DNA of 64,000 bases from Nonomuraea africana (GCF_014873535.1 NZ_JADBEF010000001.1:7812001-7876000); one strand, 5' to 3'; positions 42,334 to 51,039 are shown, counted from the first letter of the stretch. Notes: generated by a model from the sequence alone, not told the origin. Translations and numbers: made by a program.

Positions 42334-43209
42334 CTAGCCGATGCTCCTGCTGATCTGGGCAGCCATCATGACGTGCCCCGTCAGGTTGGGGTGGGCGGAC
42401 ATGGCGCCGAGGGGCACCACGGGCTCGATGAACCGCTTGTTCGCGGGCTGGCACATGTCCGCGCCCTTCGTGGCCGTGTACAGGTCGACGTAGGTCGTGC
42501 TGTTCCACGCCGCCTGCTGCCTGAGCATCTCGTTGAGCTGGAAGACGGTGCGGTCGAGGTACGGGATGTCGCCCTTGGCGAAGGGCACGGACTCCCACTT
42601 GCAGTCGGCGCCGTTGGCGGGTAGCAGCGAGGGGTAGCCGACCAGCACGACCCGTGCGCGGGGACTACGCCGCTTGATGTCCTGCAGGACCGCCCCGATC
42701 CGGGGGGACAGCTTCTCGATCCGCTGTCTTAGCTGGTCGCCGTAGTGCTTCTGGCACGGGCTGCCGTTGCGGTCGCTCGAGGCGCGCGAGACGCAGGTGG
42801 CGATGATCTCCGAGAAGCCGATGTCGTTGCCGCCGATGGTCAGAGTGACCAGCGTCGTGTCCGCGGACAGGGAATTGGCCTGCGGCGGTTTGCTGCCCTG
42901 GTGGTTCCAGATGCTGCGGGTGGTGGCGGCGGTGCAGGTGGCGTTCTTGAACGAGGACTTGTAGACCTTGGCCAGCAACGCTGGCCAGCTCCGGGCGGAG
43001 CGCGCGCACTGGGAGTCCTGTTGCTCGCTGAGGCCGGTGCCGGAGGCGTACGAGTCGCCGAGGGCGACGTAGCGGGATGTGACGGTCGTACCGGCCGTGC
43101 CGTCGGTCTCGGCGACGGCGATGCCGGTGGTGGCTGAGATCGAGGCGCTGACCACTGCGGCCGTCGTCGCGATACCCCGCGCGAATCGCATGCGGATATG
43201 TCCGGTCAT
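42334..43209 (-). CDS. Secreted SGNH/GDSL hydrolase
   Basis: 291 residues from ATG 43209. Signal peptide MTGHIRMRFARGIATTAAVV to about AVAE. SGNH blocks: block I ALGDSYASG with Ser53, block III TIGGNDIGFS (Gly/Asn), and block V AHPNLTGHVMM with the His. Cysteines at CARSARSW, CTAATT, CVSRAS and CQKHYG suggest disulfides as in Streptomyces lipases/esterases of this type. It hydrolyses esters outside the cell; lipid substrate is likely but not shown. Confidence 0.9.
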   Translation of the reverse strand: MTGHIRMRFARGIATTAAVVSASISATTGIAVAETDGTAGTTVTSRYVALGDSYASGTGLSEQQDSQCARSARSWPALLAKVYKSSFKNATCTAATTRSIWNHQGSKPPQANSLSADTTLVTLTIGGNDIGFSEIIATCVSRASSDRNGSPCQKHYGDQLRQRIEKLSPRIGAVLQDIKRRSPRARVVLVGYPSLLPANGADCKWESVPFAKGDIPYLDRTVFQLNEMLRQQAAWNSTTYVDLYTATKGADMCQPANKRFIEPVVPLGAMSAHPNLTGHVMMAAQISRSIG

Positions 43210-43439
43210 GAGGGTTCTTTGCTCCAATGGTGTGTCCGGGGGTGAACGAGACAATGGGGCGTCGTCGGAGCGCCATGCGCTGCCTGTGACGGCCGGACGC
43301 AGATGATCGCACCGAGCGGTGATCACTTCACAGATCAGACGGGTGTTCAGTCGGCGCTCACTGCTGATCAGAGCGGGACACCGGATCTATCCGTACGCCC
43401 GGCCGGCGCGGGGCTTCGCGCGTACCTTCTGGGGGCGCC

Positions 43440-43620
43440 CAGGCGCTGGGCGGCCGGACGTCATGGGTTCGAGATGGGCGGCCGGCTCATCGAGCCCACG
43501 CGCGAGGCCGGAGTTCGACGCCGCGGTGCGTGATGTGCTGCGGCGGCATGCGCTGAACGGCGGAACTCGTGCCGAACCCGCTGACCTCAGCAAGCTGACC
43601 GTCGAACGGATAGGCTCCCG
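43440..43620 (+). pseudogene. Remnant of a second STAND ATPase copy, middle deleted
   Basis: AAGRHGFEMGGRLIEPTREA (43447-43506) matches AAGRHVLEIDGRLIEPTPEA of the intact ATPase at 36.8 kb. It is followed at once, in another frame, by RPEFDAAVRDVLRRHALNGG, matching RPEFDAAVRDALRVLQRSAE of the same protein at 38.3 kb. About 490 codons between are gone, and the join falls near a shared GGCCGG. This is a deleted paralogous copy, not a functional gene. Confidence 0.7.
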
Positions 43621-43635
43621 GCTGATGAACAGCGG

Positions 43636-43962
43636 TCAGCTTTCCGGCTTGCTCGCGATCTTCTTTCCGCGTACCGCGGAGTACAGCACGGATGCCTGGA
43701 ACACGCCGGCCGTGGTCAGAGTGAACAGGAACGTGGTCGGTGCGAGGTCTGGCGCGATCAGCGTTACCAGCCAGGACAGCGGCATTGTCACCACGAACAG
43801 CCAGACGCCGGCCAGGCCGTCGTTGTCCGGCAGCCGGACCGAGATCTCCACGAAGAGCCTCACACCGATAATGAGCAGGATGTAGGACCCGCTGAGCGCC
43901 ACGGCTAGCTTGCCCCGCTTGTACCCGGCGATATGGCGATATGCGTTACGAACCGATCTCAT
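43636..43962 (-). CDS. SCO4225-like family membrane protein
   Basis: 108 residues from ATG 43962. Three hydrophobic segments: LAVALSGSYILLIIGVRLF, LAGVWLFVVTMPLSWLVTLI and TTFLFTLTTAGVFQASVL. The DGLAGVWLFVVTMPLSWLV core matches small membrane proteins known as the SCO4225 family. The upstream extension to 44112 is not membrane-like and is not used. Function unknown. Confidence 0.6.
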   Translation of the reverse strand: MRSVRNAYRHIAGYKRGKLAVALSGSYILLIIGVRLFVEISVRLPDNDGLAGVWLFVVTMPLSWLVTLIAPDLAPTTFLFTLTTAGVFQASVLYSAVRGKKIASKPES

Positions 43963-44190
43963 GAATGCCGCTCTGTCGAAGGAAGGCCATCCAAGTACGC
44001 GTCCGGGCCCAGTCGCAGGCGTTGGGACGATGAATCGCCCCCGGAGCTCGTAACGGAAGTCCTCTGGCCTGATCTGCCGGGCACACCATGGCAGCGGTGA
44101 TTGCTCACGCACCAGGCCGCGCGTTGCTCACCGCTGCTCGCTTCCCGCGTCCTGCGCAGGCCGAGCGCCATCCGCGTCGGCATGCCCTTG
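43963..44190. other. Intergenic stretch left of the integrase remnant
   Basis: With the next feature this makes a 390-base gap between the membrane-protein gene and the tRNA terminator. No intact gene is seen; open frames here are short and off any family. Confidence 0.4.
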
Positions 44191-44298
44191 GTGCCTGCCT
44201 GTTCGGGGACGACCGCATACCGGCACCAGCTCAAGCCGGTGATCACCAAAGGTCCTCGCACGATGAACACCGTCTTCGGCGACAGGCCGACGGGTTGA
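44191..44298 (+). pseudogene. C-terminal remnant of a tyrosine integrase
   Basis: The frame reads CSGTTAYRHQLKPVITKGPR TMNTVFGDRPTG and a stop. This resembles the end of actinobacterial ICE/plasmid tyrosine integrases (…TTVTE-VYRHQLRPVI--GA-VMD-IFG) after the catalytic tyrosine helix, with a few codons missing between TT and YRHQ. It lies just on the 3' side of a tRNA-Pro gene, the usual place for such an integrase. Confidence 0.45.
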
Positions 44299-44348
44299 GT
44301 CCGAGTGAGATGGCTCCCCGATTGGCTCCTATCGACTTCCAGAAACGG

Positions 44349-44382
44349 AAAAGGGCCCGACCCGCTTTGCGGATCAAGCCCT
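44349..44382 (-). terminator. Rho-independent terminator of tRNA-Pro
   Basis: In the tRNA direction AGGGCTTGATCCGC pairs with GCGGGTCGGGCCCT around AAA with two internal mismatches, followed by TTTT. It lies about 20 bases after the tRNA 3' end. Confidence 0.8.
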
Positions 44383-44400
44383 CTACCTGGTCTAACTGGG

Positions 44401-44474
44401 TCGGGGTGGCGGGATTTGAACCCACGGCCTCTTCGTCCCGAACGAAGCGCGCTGCCAAGCTGCGCTACACCCCG
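44401..44474 (-). tRNA. tRNA-Pro (anticodon CGG)
   Basis: The acceptor CGGGGTG pairs with CACCCCG (discriminator A at 44401). The D-arm is GCGCAGCTTGGCAGCGC. The anticodon arm CTTCG-TTCGGGA-CGAAG has anticodon CGG, reading Pro codon CCG. The T-arm is CGTGGGTTCAAATCCCG-like. CCA is not encoded. 74 nucleotides, consistent with a class I tRNA. Confidence 0.95.
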
Positions 44475-44537
44475 GTGCACGCCCGTCTTGCACGTGCCTG
44501 CACGAGTCTAGCGGACTTCGGGGGTGCGTGTGACGCC

Positions 44538-45431
44538 TCAGCGGCGCGGTACCAACGTCAGCAGCGAAGCTTCGGGGAAGCAGGCGAAGCGGGCGGGGGC
44601 ATAAGGGGAGGTCCCGAGCCCCGCCGACACGTGCAGCCAGGCCGACTCGTGCCGGTGAAGTCCTTTCACGCGGGCCCTGTCGATGCCGCAGTTGGTCACC
44701 AGGGCGCCGTAGAACGGGATGCAGAGCTGGCCGCCGTGGGTGTGCCCGGCCAGCAGGAGCTGGTAGCCGTCGGCGGCGAACAGGCTCATGTTGCGTGGTT
44801 CGGGGGAGTGCATGACGCCCAGGCGGAGGTCGGCGTCGCGGGGGGCCGGGCCGGCCACGAGGTCGTAGCGGTCGCGGTCGATGTGGGAGTCGTGGATGCC
44901 CGCCACGGCGATGTCGAGGTCGCCGACCTTGATGCGGGCCGTGGTGTTGTTCATGTCGAGCCAGCCCTCGGCGGCCATGCCCTCACCGAGCTCGCGCCAG
45001 GGCAGGGAGGGGACGTGCTGGCGGCGTTCGCCCTTGGAGGTGCGCCAGAGGTAGCGGACCGGGTTCTTGGGCTTGGGCGCGTACAGGTCGTTCGAGCCGT
45101 ACACGAACAGGCCAGGACGCGACAGCAGCGGCTCGAGGGCGTGCATGAGCGCGGGGACCGCGTCGACGTGGGCGATGGAGTCGCCGGTGTTGACGACGAG
45201 GTCGGGCTCGAGGGAGCCCAGCGAGCGCACCCAGTTGATGAGCATGCGCCGGCCCGGCGTCAGGTGGAGGTCAGAAAGGTGCAGGATGCGCACCGGGCGC
45301 TGGCCCCGTTCGAGGACTGGCACGTCGAAGCGGCGCAGACGAAAGCTGTTGCGCTCGATGACCGAGGCGTAACCGAGGCCGGCCACGCCCAGGCCGAGCA
45401 GGGACAAGGGGACTGCGACAGCTTTCCTCAT
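44538..45431 (-). CDS. Metallophosphoesterase (YkuE-like)
   Basis: 297 residues from ATG 45431. An N-terminal membrane segment (VAVPLSLLGLGVAGLGYA) is followed by metal-binding motifs in order: ILHLSDLHL, VVNTGDSIAH, YGSNDLYAPK in place of GNHD, and LLAGHTHGGQL. The family hydrolyses phosphoesters at the membrane. In the third motif Asn-Asp replaces Asn-His, a common change in this actinobacterial subgroup. Divergent from the YqeY-like gene. Confidence 0.85.
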   Translation of the reverse strand: MRKAVAVPLSLLGLGVAGLGYASVIERNSFRLRRFDVPVLERGQRPVRILHLSDLHLTPGRRMLINWVRSLGSLEPDLVVNTGDSIAHVDAVPALMHALEPLLSRPGLFVYGSNDLYAPKPKNPVRYLWRTSKGERRQHVPSLPWRELGEGMAAEGWLDMNNTTARIKVGDLDIAVAGIHDSHIDRDRYDLVAGPAPRDADLRLGVMHSPEPRNMSLFAADGYQLLLAGHTHGGQLCIPFYGALVTNCGIDRARVKGLHRHESAWLHVSAGLGTSPYAPARFACFPEASLLTLVPRR

Positions 45432-45461
45432 CTCTTCATGATGCCTGAAAGGATGGAGCAC

Positions 45462-45914
45462 ATGAGCGCATTGAAGGACAAGCTGAAGGCCGACCTGTCG
45501 GCCTCGATGAAGAGCAGGGACGAGGTACGCCTGCGGACCATCCGCATGGCGCTGGCCGCGATCAACGTGGAGGAGGTCTCGGGCAAGCAGGCCAGGGAGC
45601 TGTCCGACGACGAGATCCTCAAGGTCCTCACCAAGGAGGCCAAGAAGCGCCGCGAGGCCGCGGAGGCGTTCGGCGGCGCGGGCCGCGCGGAGCAGGCCCA
45701 GGCGGAGCTCGACGAGCAGGCCGTCCTGGAGGAGTACCTGCCGGCGCAGCTGTCGGACGAGGAGCTGGGCCGCATCGTCGACGAGGCCGTCGCCGAGCTC
45801 GGCGTGTCGGGTCCGCAGGCGATGGGCCAGGTCATGAAGGTCGTCAACCCGAAGGTGGCCGGCCGCGCCGAGGGCGGCCGCGTGGCCCAGATCGTCCGCA
45901 CGCGCCTTTCCTGA
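45462..45914 (+). CDS. GatB/YqeY domain-containing protein
   Basis: 150 residues from ATG 45462 (GGAG 6 bases upstream). The helical YqeY pattern is clear: MSALKDKLKADLSASMKSRD, ILKVLTKEAKKRREAAEAF, EQAVLEEYLPAQLSDEEL and MGQVMKVVNPKVAGRAEGG. This is the tail domain of GatB as a free protein; it may bind tRNA. Exact role unknown. Confidence 0.9.
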   Translation: MSALKDKLKADLSASMKSRDEVRLRTIRMALAAINVEEVSGKQARELSDDEILKVLTKEAKKRREAAEAFGGAGRAEQAQAELDEQAVLEEYLPAQLSDEELGRIVDEAVAELGVSGPQAMGQVMKVVNPKVAGRAEGGRVAQIVRTRLS

Positions 45915-46036
45915 CCGTACGGCAAGCCCACCCGAGCCCACCGCGGTCACCGCCGGCCGTCCGTCCATCACGGCACTCCAGCGGCGACGGTGACCCGCCG
46001 TGACGTGGCGGCCGGGAGAGCCGTAGGACACACCAG

Positions 46037-46064
46037 CGCCGGAGGCCCGCGCAGGCCTCCGGCG
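46037..46064. terminator. 11-bp hairpin between convergent genes
   Basis: CGCCGGAGGCC (46037-46047) pairs with GGCCTCCGGCG (46054-46064) around a 6-base loop, between the ends of the YqeY-like and PBP genes. It could end both transcripts. Confidence 0.75.
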
Positions 46065-46073
46065 TGAGAAGGG

Positions 46074-48395
46074 TCAGTCTCGGCCGCGGCCGGGAGTGAT
46101 CGGGCCGCCGTCGCCCTCGGTGTCCCAGATGTCGATCGGGCCGTTGTCGTCGGGGTTGCCGAACGGGCCGTCGTCCCCGCGGTCCCTGCCCCTGTCCTTG
46201 TCCTTCTTCGGCGGCTTGGGCGCGCAGCTCTTGGAGCATCCGCCGAACCGGTCGCGGTTGTAGGGCGTGAAGGACGGGGCCTCGACGCCCTTGAGCGCCT
46301 GGATCATGGAGTCCTTCCAGATCCGGCCCGAGATGGTGGCGCCGTACACGTAGCTGTAGAACTGGCCGCCGATGGTCACGTTGGTCAGGTCGTGCTCGAA
46401 GGCGCCGCGCGGGTCGCCGACGCTGACCGCGGAGGCCAGGTTGGGCGTGTAGCCGGCGAACCAGGCGGCGGTGTAGCCGTCGGTGGTGCCGGTCTTGCCG
46501 GCCGCCTCGCGTCCGATGCCGCCGACCTCGCCCATGGTGCCCCTGGTGAACACCCCGGACATGACCTCGTTGACCGCGTCGGCCACTTCCTCGTCCATGA
46601 CCTGCTTGCACTTGGGCTTGGCGGGGGTGATCTTGCCGTTGCGGTCGCGGATCTCGGTGATGGCCATCGGCCTGCAGTACTGGCCGCGGGCGGCGAAGAC
46701 GGCGAAGGCGTTGGAGACGGTGACGGGGTCCATCTCGTTGACGCCGAGGGTGAAGGTCGGGACCTCCTGCAGCTTGCCGCCGTCGGCGCGCTTGATGCCG
46801 AGCTTCTCGGCCACCTTGACGACCTTGCAGAGGCCGACGGCCTCCTCGAGCTTCATGAAGAAGGTGTTGACCGAGCCCTCGGTGCCGGTGCGCAGCGTCT
46901 TGAAGCCGCCGCCGCCCTCACTGGAGTTGCGGACGCTGTGCGTCTCGCCGACCCGCCTGCCCTTGCAGTCGCGGAAGGGCGACAGCGCGTTGGTGGGGAT
47001 GTCGTACGAGGAGCCCGTGGAGTTGCCGTCGTCGATCTTCCAGCCGTTCTCCAGCGCCGCGGCCAGCGTGAACGCCTTGGCGGTCGAGCCCTGCTGGAAG
47101 CCGACCCCGCCGCCGTGCTTGCCGTCGGCGGCCAGGTTGATCAGGGTCTCGTTCTTCTTCTTGTTGTCGCCGAACTTGCGGCTGGCGGCCATCGCCTTGA
47201 TCTCGCCGGTGCCCGGCACGACCATCGCCTGGGCGGCGACCGGCTTGTCCTTGGTGCTGACCCGCTTGGCGATGGCCTGCTCGGCGGCCTTCTGCATCTT
47301 GGGGTCGAGCGTGGTCTTGATGCGCAGCCCACCGCGCTGGAGCAGCTTCTCGCGGTCTTCCGGCGTGGCGCCGAAGTCGGGGTTGGTGAGGATCTCGTTC
47401 TTCACGTAGAGGCAGAAGTACGGGTACTTGCTCTCCTCGCAGCCGCCCGGGATCTTGGTGCCCTTGAAGCCCAGCTTCTCCTTCTTGGCGGCGGCCGCCT
47501 CGGCCACGGTGATCTTCCCCAGCTCGGCCATCCTGTCGAGGACGGTGTTGCGCCGGTTCATCAGGTGGTCCCTGGCGGTCTTGCCCAGGGTGGGGTCGGT
47601 GCGGACCGGGTTCTGCACCGCTCCGGCCAGCGTGGCGGCCTCGGACAGGTCGAGCTTGGCGGCGGGCTTGCCGAAGAAGCGCTTGGCCGCGGCCTGGATG
47701 CCGTAGGCGCCCGCGCCGAAGTAGGAGATGTTGAGGTACTTCTCGAGGATCTGGTCCTTGGTGTACTTGGCCTCGATCGCCATGGCGTAGCGCAGCTCGT
47801 CGAGCTTGCGGGAGACGGTCGGCGCGATGGCCGCCATCGCCTCCTTCTTCGTCTTGGCCTTGTTGAACTGCACCAGCTTGACGTACTGCTGGGTGATCGA
47901 GGAGCCACCCTGGACCACGCCGCCGCCCGTGATGTTCTTGGCGAGGGCGCGGGCGGTGCCCTCGATGTCGATGGCGCCGTGCTCGTAGAAGCGGAAGTCC
48001 TCGATCGAGATGATCGCGGTGCGCATCACGGGGGCGATCTGGTCGATCTTCACCGACTCGCGGTTCTGGTAGTAGAACTGCGCGATCTGCTTGCCGTCGG
48101 CGTCGAAGATCTCGGTGCGTTCAGGAAGCGGGGGCTCGTCGAGCCGCTCCGGTCGCAGGGAGAGCGACTCCGTCGTCGACTTGGCCGTCAGGCCCACGCC
48201 GCCCACGGCGGGCAGCGCGATGGCGGCGGTCAGCACGCCACCGGCGGTGCCGGCGGCCAGCAGCCGTACGACGTTCACGAACGGGTTCGAGCGGTCTTTG
48301 CCCTGAGCTTGCACGGAACCAAGACTACGTCGAAAGAGAGGCGTAATCGGTAACTGGAGCCCATTTCGCCTTGACTGGGTGGGGTGACTAGTCAT
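46074..48395 (-). CDS. Class A penicillin-binding protein (bifunctional PBP1)
   Basis: 773 residues, one N-terminal membrane anchor (VVRLLAAGTAGGVLTAAIALP). Glycosyltransferase family 51 motifs: IEDFRFYEHGAID with the catalytic Glu (about 131), GGSSITQQYVK, and KYLNISYFGAGAYGI. Transpeptidase motifs: SxxK in GSTAKAF (about 436), SVN (about 509) and KTGTT (about 632). A low-complexity acidic/basic tail (KKDKDRGRDRGDD) ends the protein. It polymerises and crosslinks peptidoglycan. The gene is divergent from wblA, as in streptomycetes. Confidence 0.92.
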   Translation of the reverse strand: MTSHPTQSRRNGLQLPITPLFRRSLGSVQAQGKDRSNPFVNVVRLLAAGTAGGVLTAAIALPAVGGVGLTAKSTTESLSLRPERLDEPPLPERTEIFDADGKQIAQFYYQNRESVKIDQIAPVMRTAIISIEDFRFYEHGAIDIEGTARALAKNITGGGVVQGGSSITQQYVKLVQFNKAKTKKEAMAAIAPTVSRKLDELRYAMAIEAKYTKDQILEKYLNISYFGAGAYGIQAAAKRFFGKPAAKLDLSEAATLAGAVQNPVRTDPTLGKTARDHLMNRRNTVLDRMAELGKITVAEAAAAKKEKLGFKGTKIPGGCEESKYPYFCLYVKNEILTNPDFGATPEDREKLLQRGGLRIKTTLDPKMQKAAEQAIAKRVSTKDKPVAAQAMVVPGTGEIKAMAASRKFGDNKKKNETLINLAADGKHGGGVGFQQGSTAKAFTLAAALENGWKIDDGNSTGSSYDIPTNALSPFRDCKGRRVGETHSVRNSSEGGGGFKTLRTGTEGSVNTFFMKLEEAVGLCKVVKVAEKLGIKRADGGKLQEVPTFTLGVNEMDPVTVSNAFAVFAARGQYCRPMAITEIRDRNGKITPAKPKCKQVMDEEVADAVNEVMSGVFTRGTMGEVGGIGREAAGKTGTTDGYTAAWFAGYTPNLASAVSVGDPRGAFEHDLTNVTIGGQFYSYVYGATISGRIWKDSMIQALKGVEAPSFTPYNRDRFGGCSKSCAPKPPKKDKDRGRDRGDDGPFGNPDDNGPIDIWDTEGDGGPITPGRGRD

Positions 48396-48557
48396 TCCCG
48401 GTCAAGTATCTCGCGAGAAATTGGTCCTGCCGGGTCTGTCGGCCCGAAGGTCTGGTTGCGTACGTTCTCCACTGCGGCAACTGAATACGGAGGCTCGGCG
48501 CCCGCGCCCGTCGGCCCCAAATGACGACTGACCACCTAAGGGGAGTGGGGTCGAAAC

Positions 48558-48854
48558 ATGTGGATCACGGATTGGACCTCCCGTGCCGCCTGTCGGGGTG
48601 CGGATCCGGACGCGCTGTTCGTCCAGGGAGCCGCTCAGAACAGGGCGAAGCTGATCTGCCGAGGATGCCCGGTCCGTACCGAGTGCCTCGCCGATGCGCT
48701 CGACAACCGCATCGAGTTCGGGGTGTGGGGCGGTATGACGGAGCGGGAACGGCGAGCGCTGCTGCGGCGGCGGCCCGATGTGGACTCATGGCGTGAGCTG
48801 CTGGAGTCCGCGAAGGAAGAGTACGAGCGGACTAACGAGCTGATCGCCGGCTGA
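48558..48854 (+). CDS. wblA: WhiB-like transcriptional regulator WblA
   Basis: 98 residues. Four Fe-S cysteines at C12, C34, C37 and C43 (C-x21-C-xx-C-x5-C) and the WhiB turn GVWGG (55-59), followed by basic TERERRALLRRRP. The FVQGAAQNRAK segment and the setting (PBP on one side, two ArsA-like ATPases on the other) match Streptomyces wblA, a regulator of development and secondary metabolism. It binds a 4Fe-4S cluster and probably acts with a sigma factor. Confidence 0.88.
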   Translation: MWITDWTSRAACRGADPDALFVQGAAQNRAKLICRGCPVRTECLADALDNRIEFGVWGGMTERERRALLRRRPDVDSWRELLESAKEEYERTNELIAG

Positions 48855-48860
48855 ACGTCG

Positions 48861-48900
48861 CGACGGCACGGCCGGCGGAACCTCGCCGGCCGTGCCGTCG
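48861..48900. terminator. 17-bp perfect hairpin between wblA and the ATPase operon
   Basis: CGACGGCACGGCCGGCG (48861-48877) pairs completely with 48884-48900 around GAACCT. Both genes converge here, so it likely ends both transcripts. Confidence 0.85.
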
Positions 48901-48904
48901 TGTC

Positions 48905-50038
48905 TCATGCCCTGGCCAGGGCCAGCAGGTCGCCGATCTCGCGGAGCCCAGCGAGGTCGTGGACGTCCTCCGACATGGCCGGGATCTGGGCGACCGGCAC
49001 CGTGGGGTGGGCCGAGACGAAGTGCTCCTGCTCGCGGTGCTCACGGGCGGCGAGCTGCATCCGTCCGGCGTGCAGCCGCAACACGGCGGCGGTCAGCTCG
49101 TGCTCGCCCTTCGACTCCAGGTCCTCCGCTGCGGCCGCGCTGCGCGCCGCTGAAAGCCCTGCTGCGGGCGAGAGATGCACGCGGTTGACCACGAGCCCGG
49201 CCAGCGGCATGCGCTCCTCAGCGAGCCTCTCGACGAAGTACGAGGCCTCGCGCATCGCGTCGCGCTCGGGCGCGGCGACGACCACGAAGGCCGTGCCGGG
49301 CGCCTGCAGCAGCTTGTAGGTCATCTCGGCGCGCTGCCTGAAACCGCCGAAGACCGCGTCGAGCGCGGAGACGAAGGTCTGCAGGTCCTTGATCACCTGC
49401 GCGCCCAGCAGCTTGGTCATCGCGCCCGCGACGAGCCCGAAGCCGGCGTTGAGCAGCTTGAAGGCGCTGCGCCCTCCGGCCTTGGCCGGCGCCATCAGCA
49501 ATCTGATGAAGCGCCCGTCGAGGAAGCGGCCGAGGCGCTCGGGGGCGTCGAGGAAGTCGAGTGCCGAGCGCGAGGGCGGCGTGTCGACGATGATCAGGTC
49601 CCACTCGTCCGAGCGGCGCAGCTGGCCGAGCTTCTCCATCGCCATGTACTCCTGCGTGCCGGCGAAGCTGGAGCTGAGCGACTGGTAGAAGGGGTTGGTC
49701 AGGATCTGGCGGGCCCGCTCCGGATCGGCGTGCGCCTCGATGATCTCGTCGAAGGTCCGCTTCATGTCGAGCATCATCGCGAACAGCTGGCCCTCGCCCG
49801 AGGAGTGGACCAGGCGTGGGGTGTTGTCCAGCTCGGTCAGGCCCATCGACTGGGCCAGCCGGCGGGCGGGGTCGACGGTCAGCACGACCGCGCTGCGTCC
49901 CCGCTCGGCCGCGCGCAGCCCCAGCGCCGCGGCGGTCGTGGTCTTGCCCACGCCGCCGGAGCCGCAGCACACGACGATGCGGGTGCCCCTGTCGTCGAGG
50001 ATCGCGTCGACGTCGAGCACGGGCGGGACCCTGGTCAT
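48905..50038 (-). CDS. ArsA-family ATPase (second of a pair)
   Basis: 377 residues from ATG 50038. The deviant Walker A is CGSGGVGKTT (25-34), with VLTVDPARRLAQSMG (switch I) and LIIVDTPPSRSALDFLD (Walker B). These match ArsA/GET3-type ATPases. No arsenical efflux pump is nearby, and the pair is conserved beside wblA in actinobacteria, so an arsenic role is unlikely. Overlaps the first ATPase by 4 bases; the two may act as a heterodimer, like the fused halves of ArsA. Confidence 0.85.
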   Translation of the reverse strand: MTRVPPVLDVDAILDDRGTRIVVCCGSGGVGKTTTAAALGLRAAERGRSAVVLTVDPARRLAQSMGLTELDNTPRLVHSSGEGQLFAMMLDMKRTFDEIIEAHADPERARQILTNPFYQSLSSSFAGTQEYMAMEKLGQLRRSDEWDLIIVDTPPSRSALDFLDAPERLGRFLDGRFIRLLMAPAKAGGRSAFKLLNAGFGLVAGAMTKLLGAQVIKDLQTFVSALDAVFGGFRQRAEMTYKLLQAPGTAFVVVAAPERDAMREASYFVERLAEERMPLAGLVVNRVHLSPAAGLSAARSAAAAEDLESKGEHELTAAVLRLHAGRMQLAAREHREQEHFVSAHPTVPVAQIPAMSEDVHDLAGLREIGDLLALARA

Positions 50039-51039
50039 GCCGCTCCCTTGGTGCAGATGGCCTCGGCCAGCTCGTACAGCCCCGCCAGGTCCACGCCGTC
50101 GGCCAGCAACGGCAGCTCGTAGCACGGGACCGCCGCCGCCATCAGCGAGGCGCGCTCGGTCTTCTCCAGTTCGGTACGGCGGGCGTGCTCCACGACCTCC
50201 GCTGCCAGGGCGTCCGCCACGGCAGAGGCGTCGCCGGCGCCGTCCGCGAGGCCTGCCGCCTTGAGCCCGAGCGCGATCTCGCCCGCGTCGAATCGTCCTT
50301 TGACAGCGGAGTCAAGTGTCGCCTGCGGAAGCAGTGATTCACGGACCATGTTGATGAAGATTCCACCCGCGGGAAGACCTGCCGAGCGCAATTCGGTAAT
50401 GCCGTCGAGAGTTTCCTGAACCGGCATCTCCTCTAGAACCGTCACGAAGTGGACAGCCGTCTCGGGAGACTTCACCACTCCGCTCACGAGATCCGAGTGG
50501 TTCTTGATGGGCCCCACGCGCGCCAGGCCGGCCACCTCCTGCGTCACGTTGAGGAAGCGGGTGACGCGGCCGGTGGGCGGGGCGTCGAGCACGACGGCGT
50601 CGTAGACGCGCTTGCCGTTCTTGCCGCGCCGCCGTACCGCCTCGGTCGTCTTGCCGGTGACCAGCACGTCGCGGAAGCCGGGCGCCACGGTGGTGGCGAA
50701 GTCGACGATGCCCATCTTGGCCAGCGTGCGGCCCGCCCTGCGCATGCCGTAGAACATCTCGAGGTACTCGAGCATGGCCTCTTCGGGGTCGATGGCCAGC
50801 GCGTAGACGTCGCCCCCGCCGGGGGCGACAGCGATCTTGCGCTCCTCGTACGGCAGCGGCGGCAGGTCGAAGATCTGGGCGATGCCCTGCCTGCCCTCCA
50901 CCTCGACGAGGAGGACCTTGCGACCGCCCGAGGCCAGCGCGAGGGCGAGCGAGGCGGCCACCGTCGTCTTGCCCGTGCCGCCCTTACCGGTCACGACGTG
51001 CAGCCGCACGCCGTCCCAATCGGTGTCCCTTGCCGTCAC
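50035..51039 (-). CDS. ArsA-family ATPase (first of a pair)
   Basis: 334 residues from GTG 51039. Deviant Walker A VTGKGGTGKTTVAAS (16-30), EVEGRQGIAQIF and VVLDAPPTGRVTRFLN as the Asp-Ala-Pro-Pro-Thr-Gly motif of ArsA. The two adjacent genes are translationally coupled (ATGA) and probably work together. Substrate unknown. Confidence 0.85.
   Translation of the reverse strand: MTARDTDWDGVRLHVVTGKGGTGKTTVAASLALALASGGRKVLLVEVEGRQGIAQIFDLPPLPYEERKIAVAPGGGDVYALAIDPEEAMLEYLEMFYGMRRAGRTLAKMGIVDFATTVAPGFRDVLVTGKTTEAVRRRGKNGKRVYDAVVLDAPPTGRVTRFLNVTQEVAGLARVGPIKNHSDLVSGVVKSPETAVHFVTVLEEMPVQETLDGITELRSAGLPAGGIFINMVRESLLPQATLDSAVKGRFDAGEIALGLKAAGLADGAGDASAVADALAAEVVEHARRTELEKTERASLMAAAVPCYELPLLADGVDLAGLYELAEAICTKGAA

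Noticed and set aside
24401..44400. Second attachment site (copy of the tRNA-Pro 3' end) at the left border of the island
   Set aside because: I looked for GGGATTTGAACCC-like copies by eye and found none in the window; the left border remains undefined.
50035..51039. Arsenic-resistance operon
   Set aside because: ArsA-like ATPases occur without ArsB, ArsC, ArsD or ArsR nearby and are syntenic with wblA.
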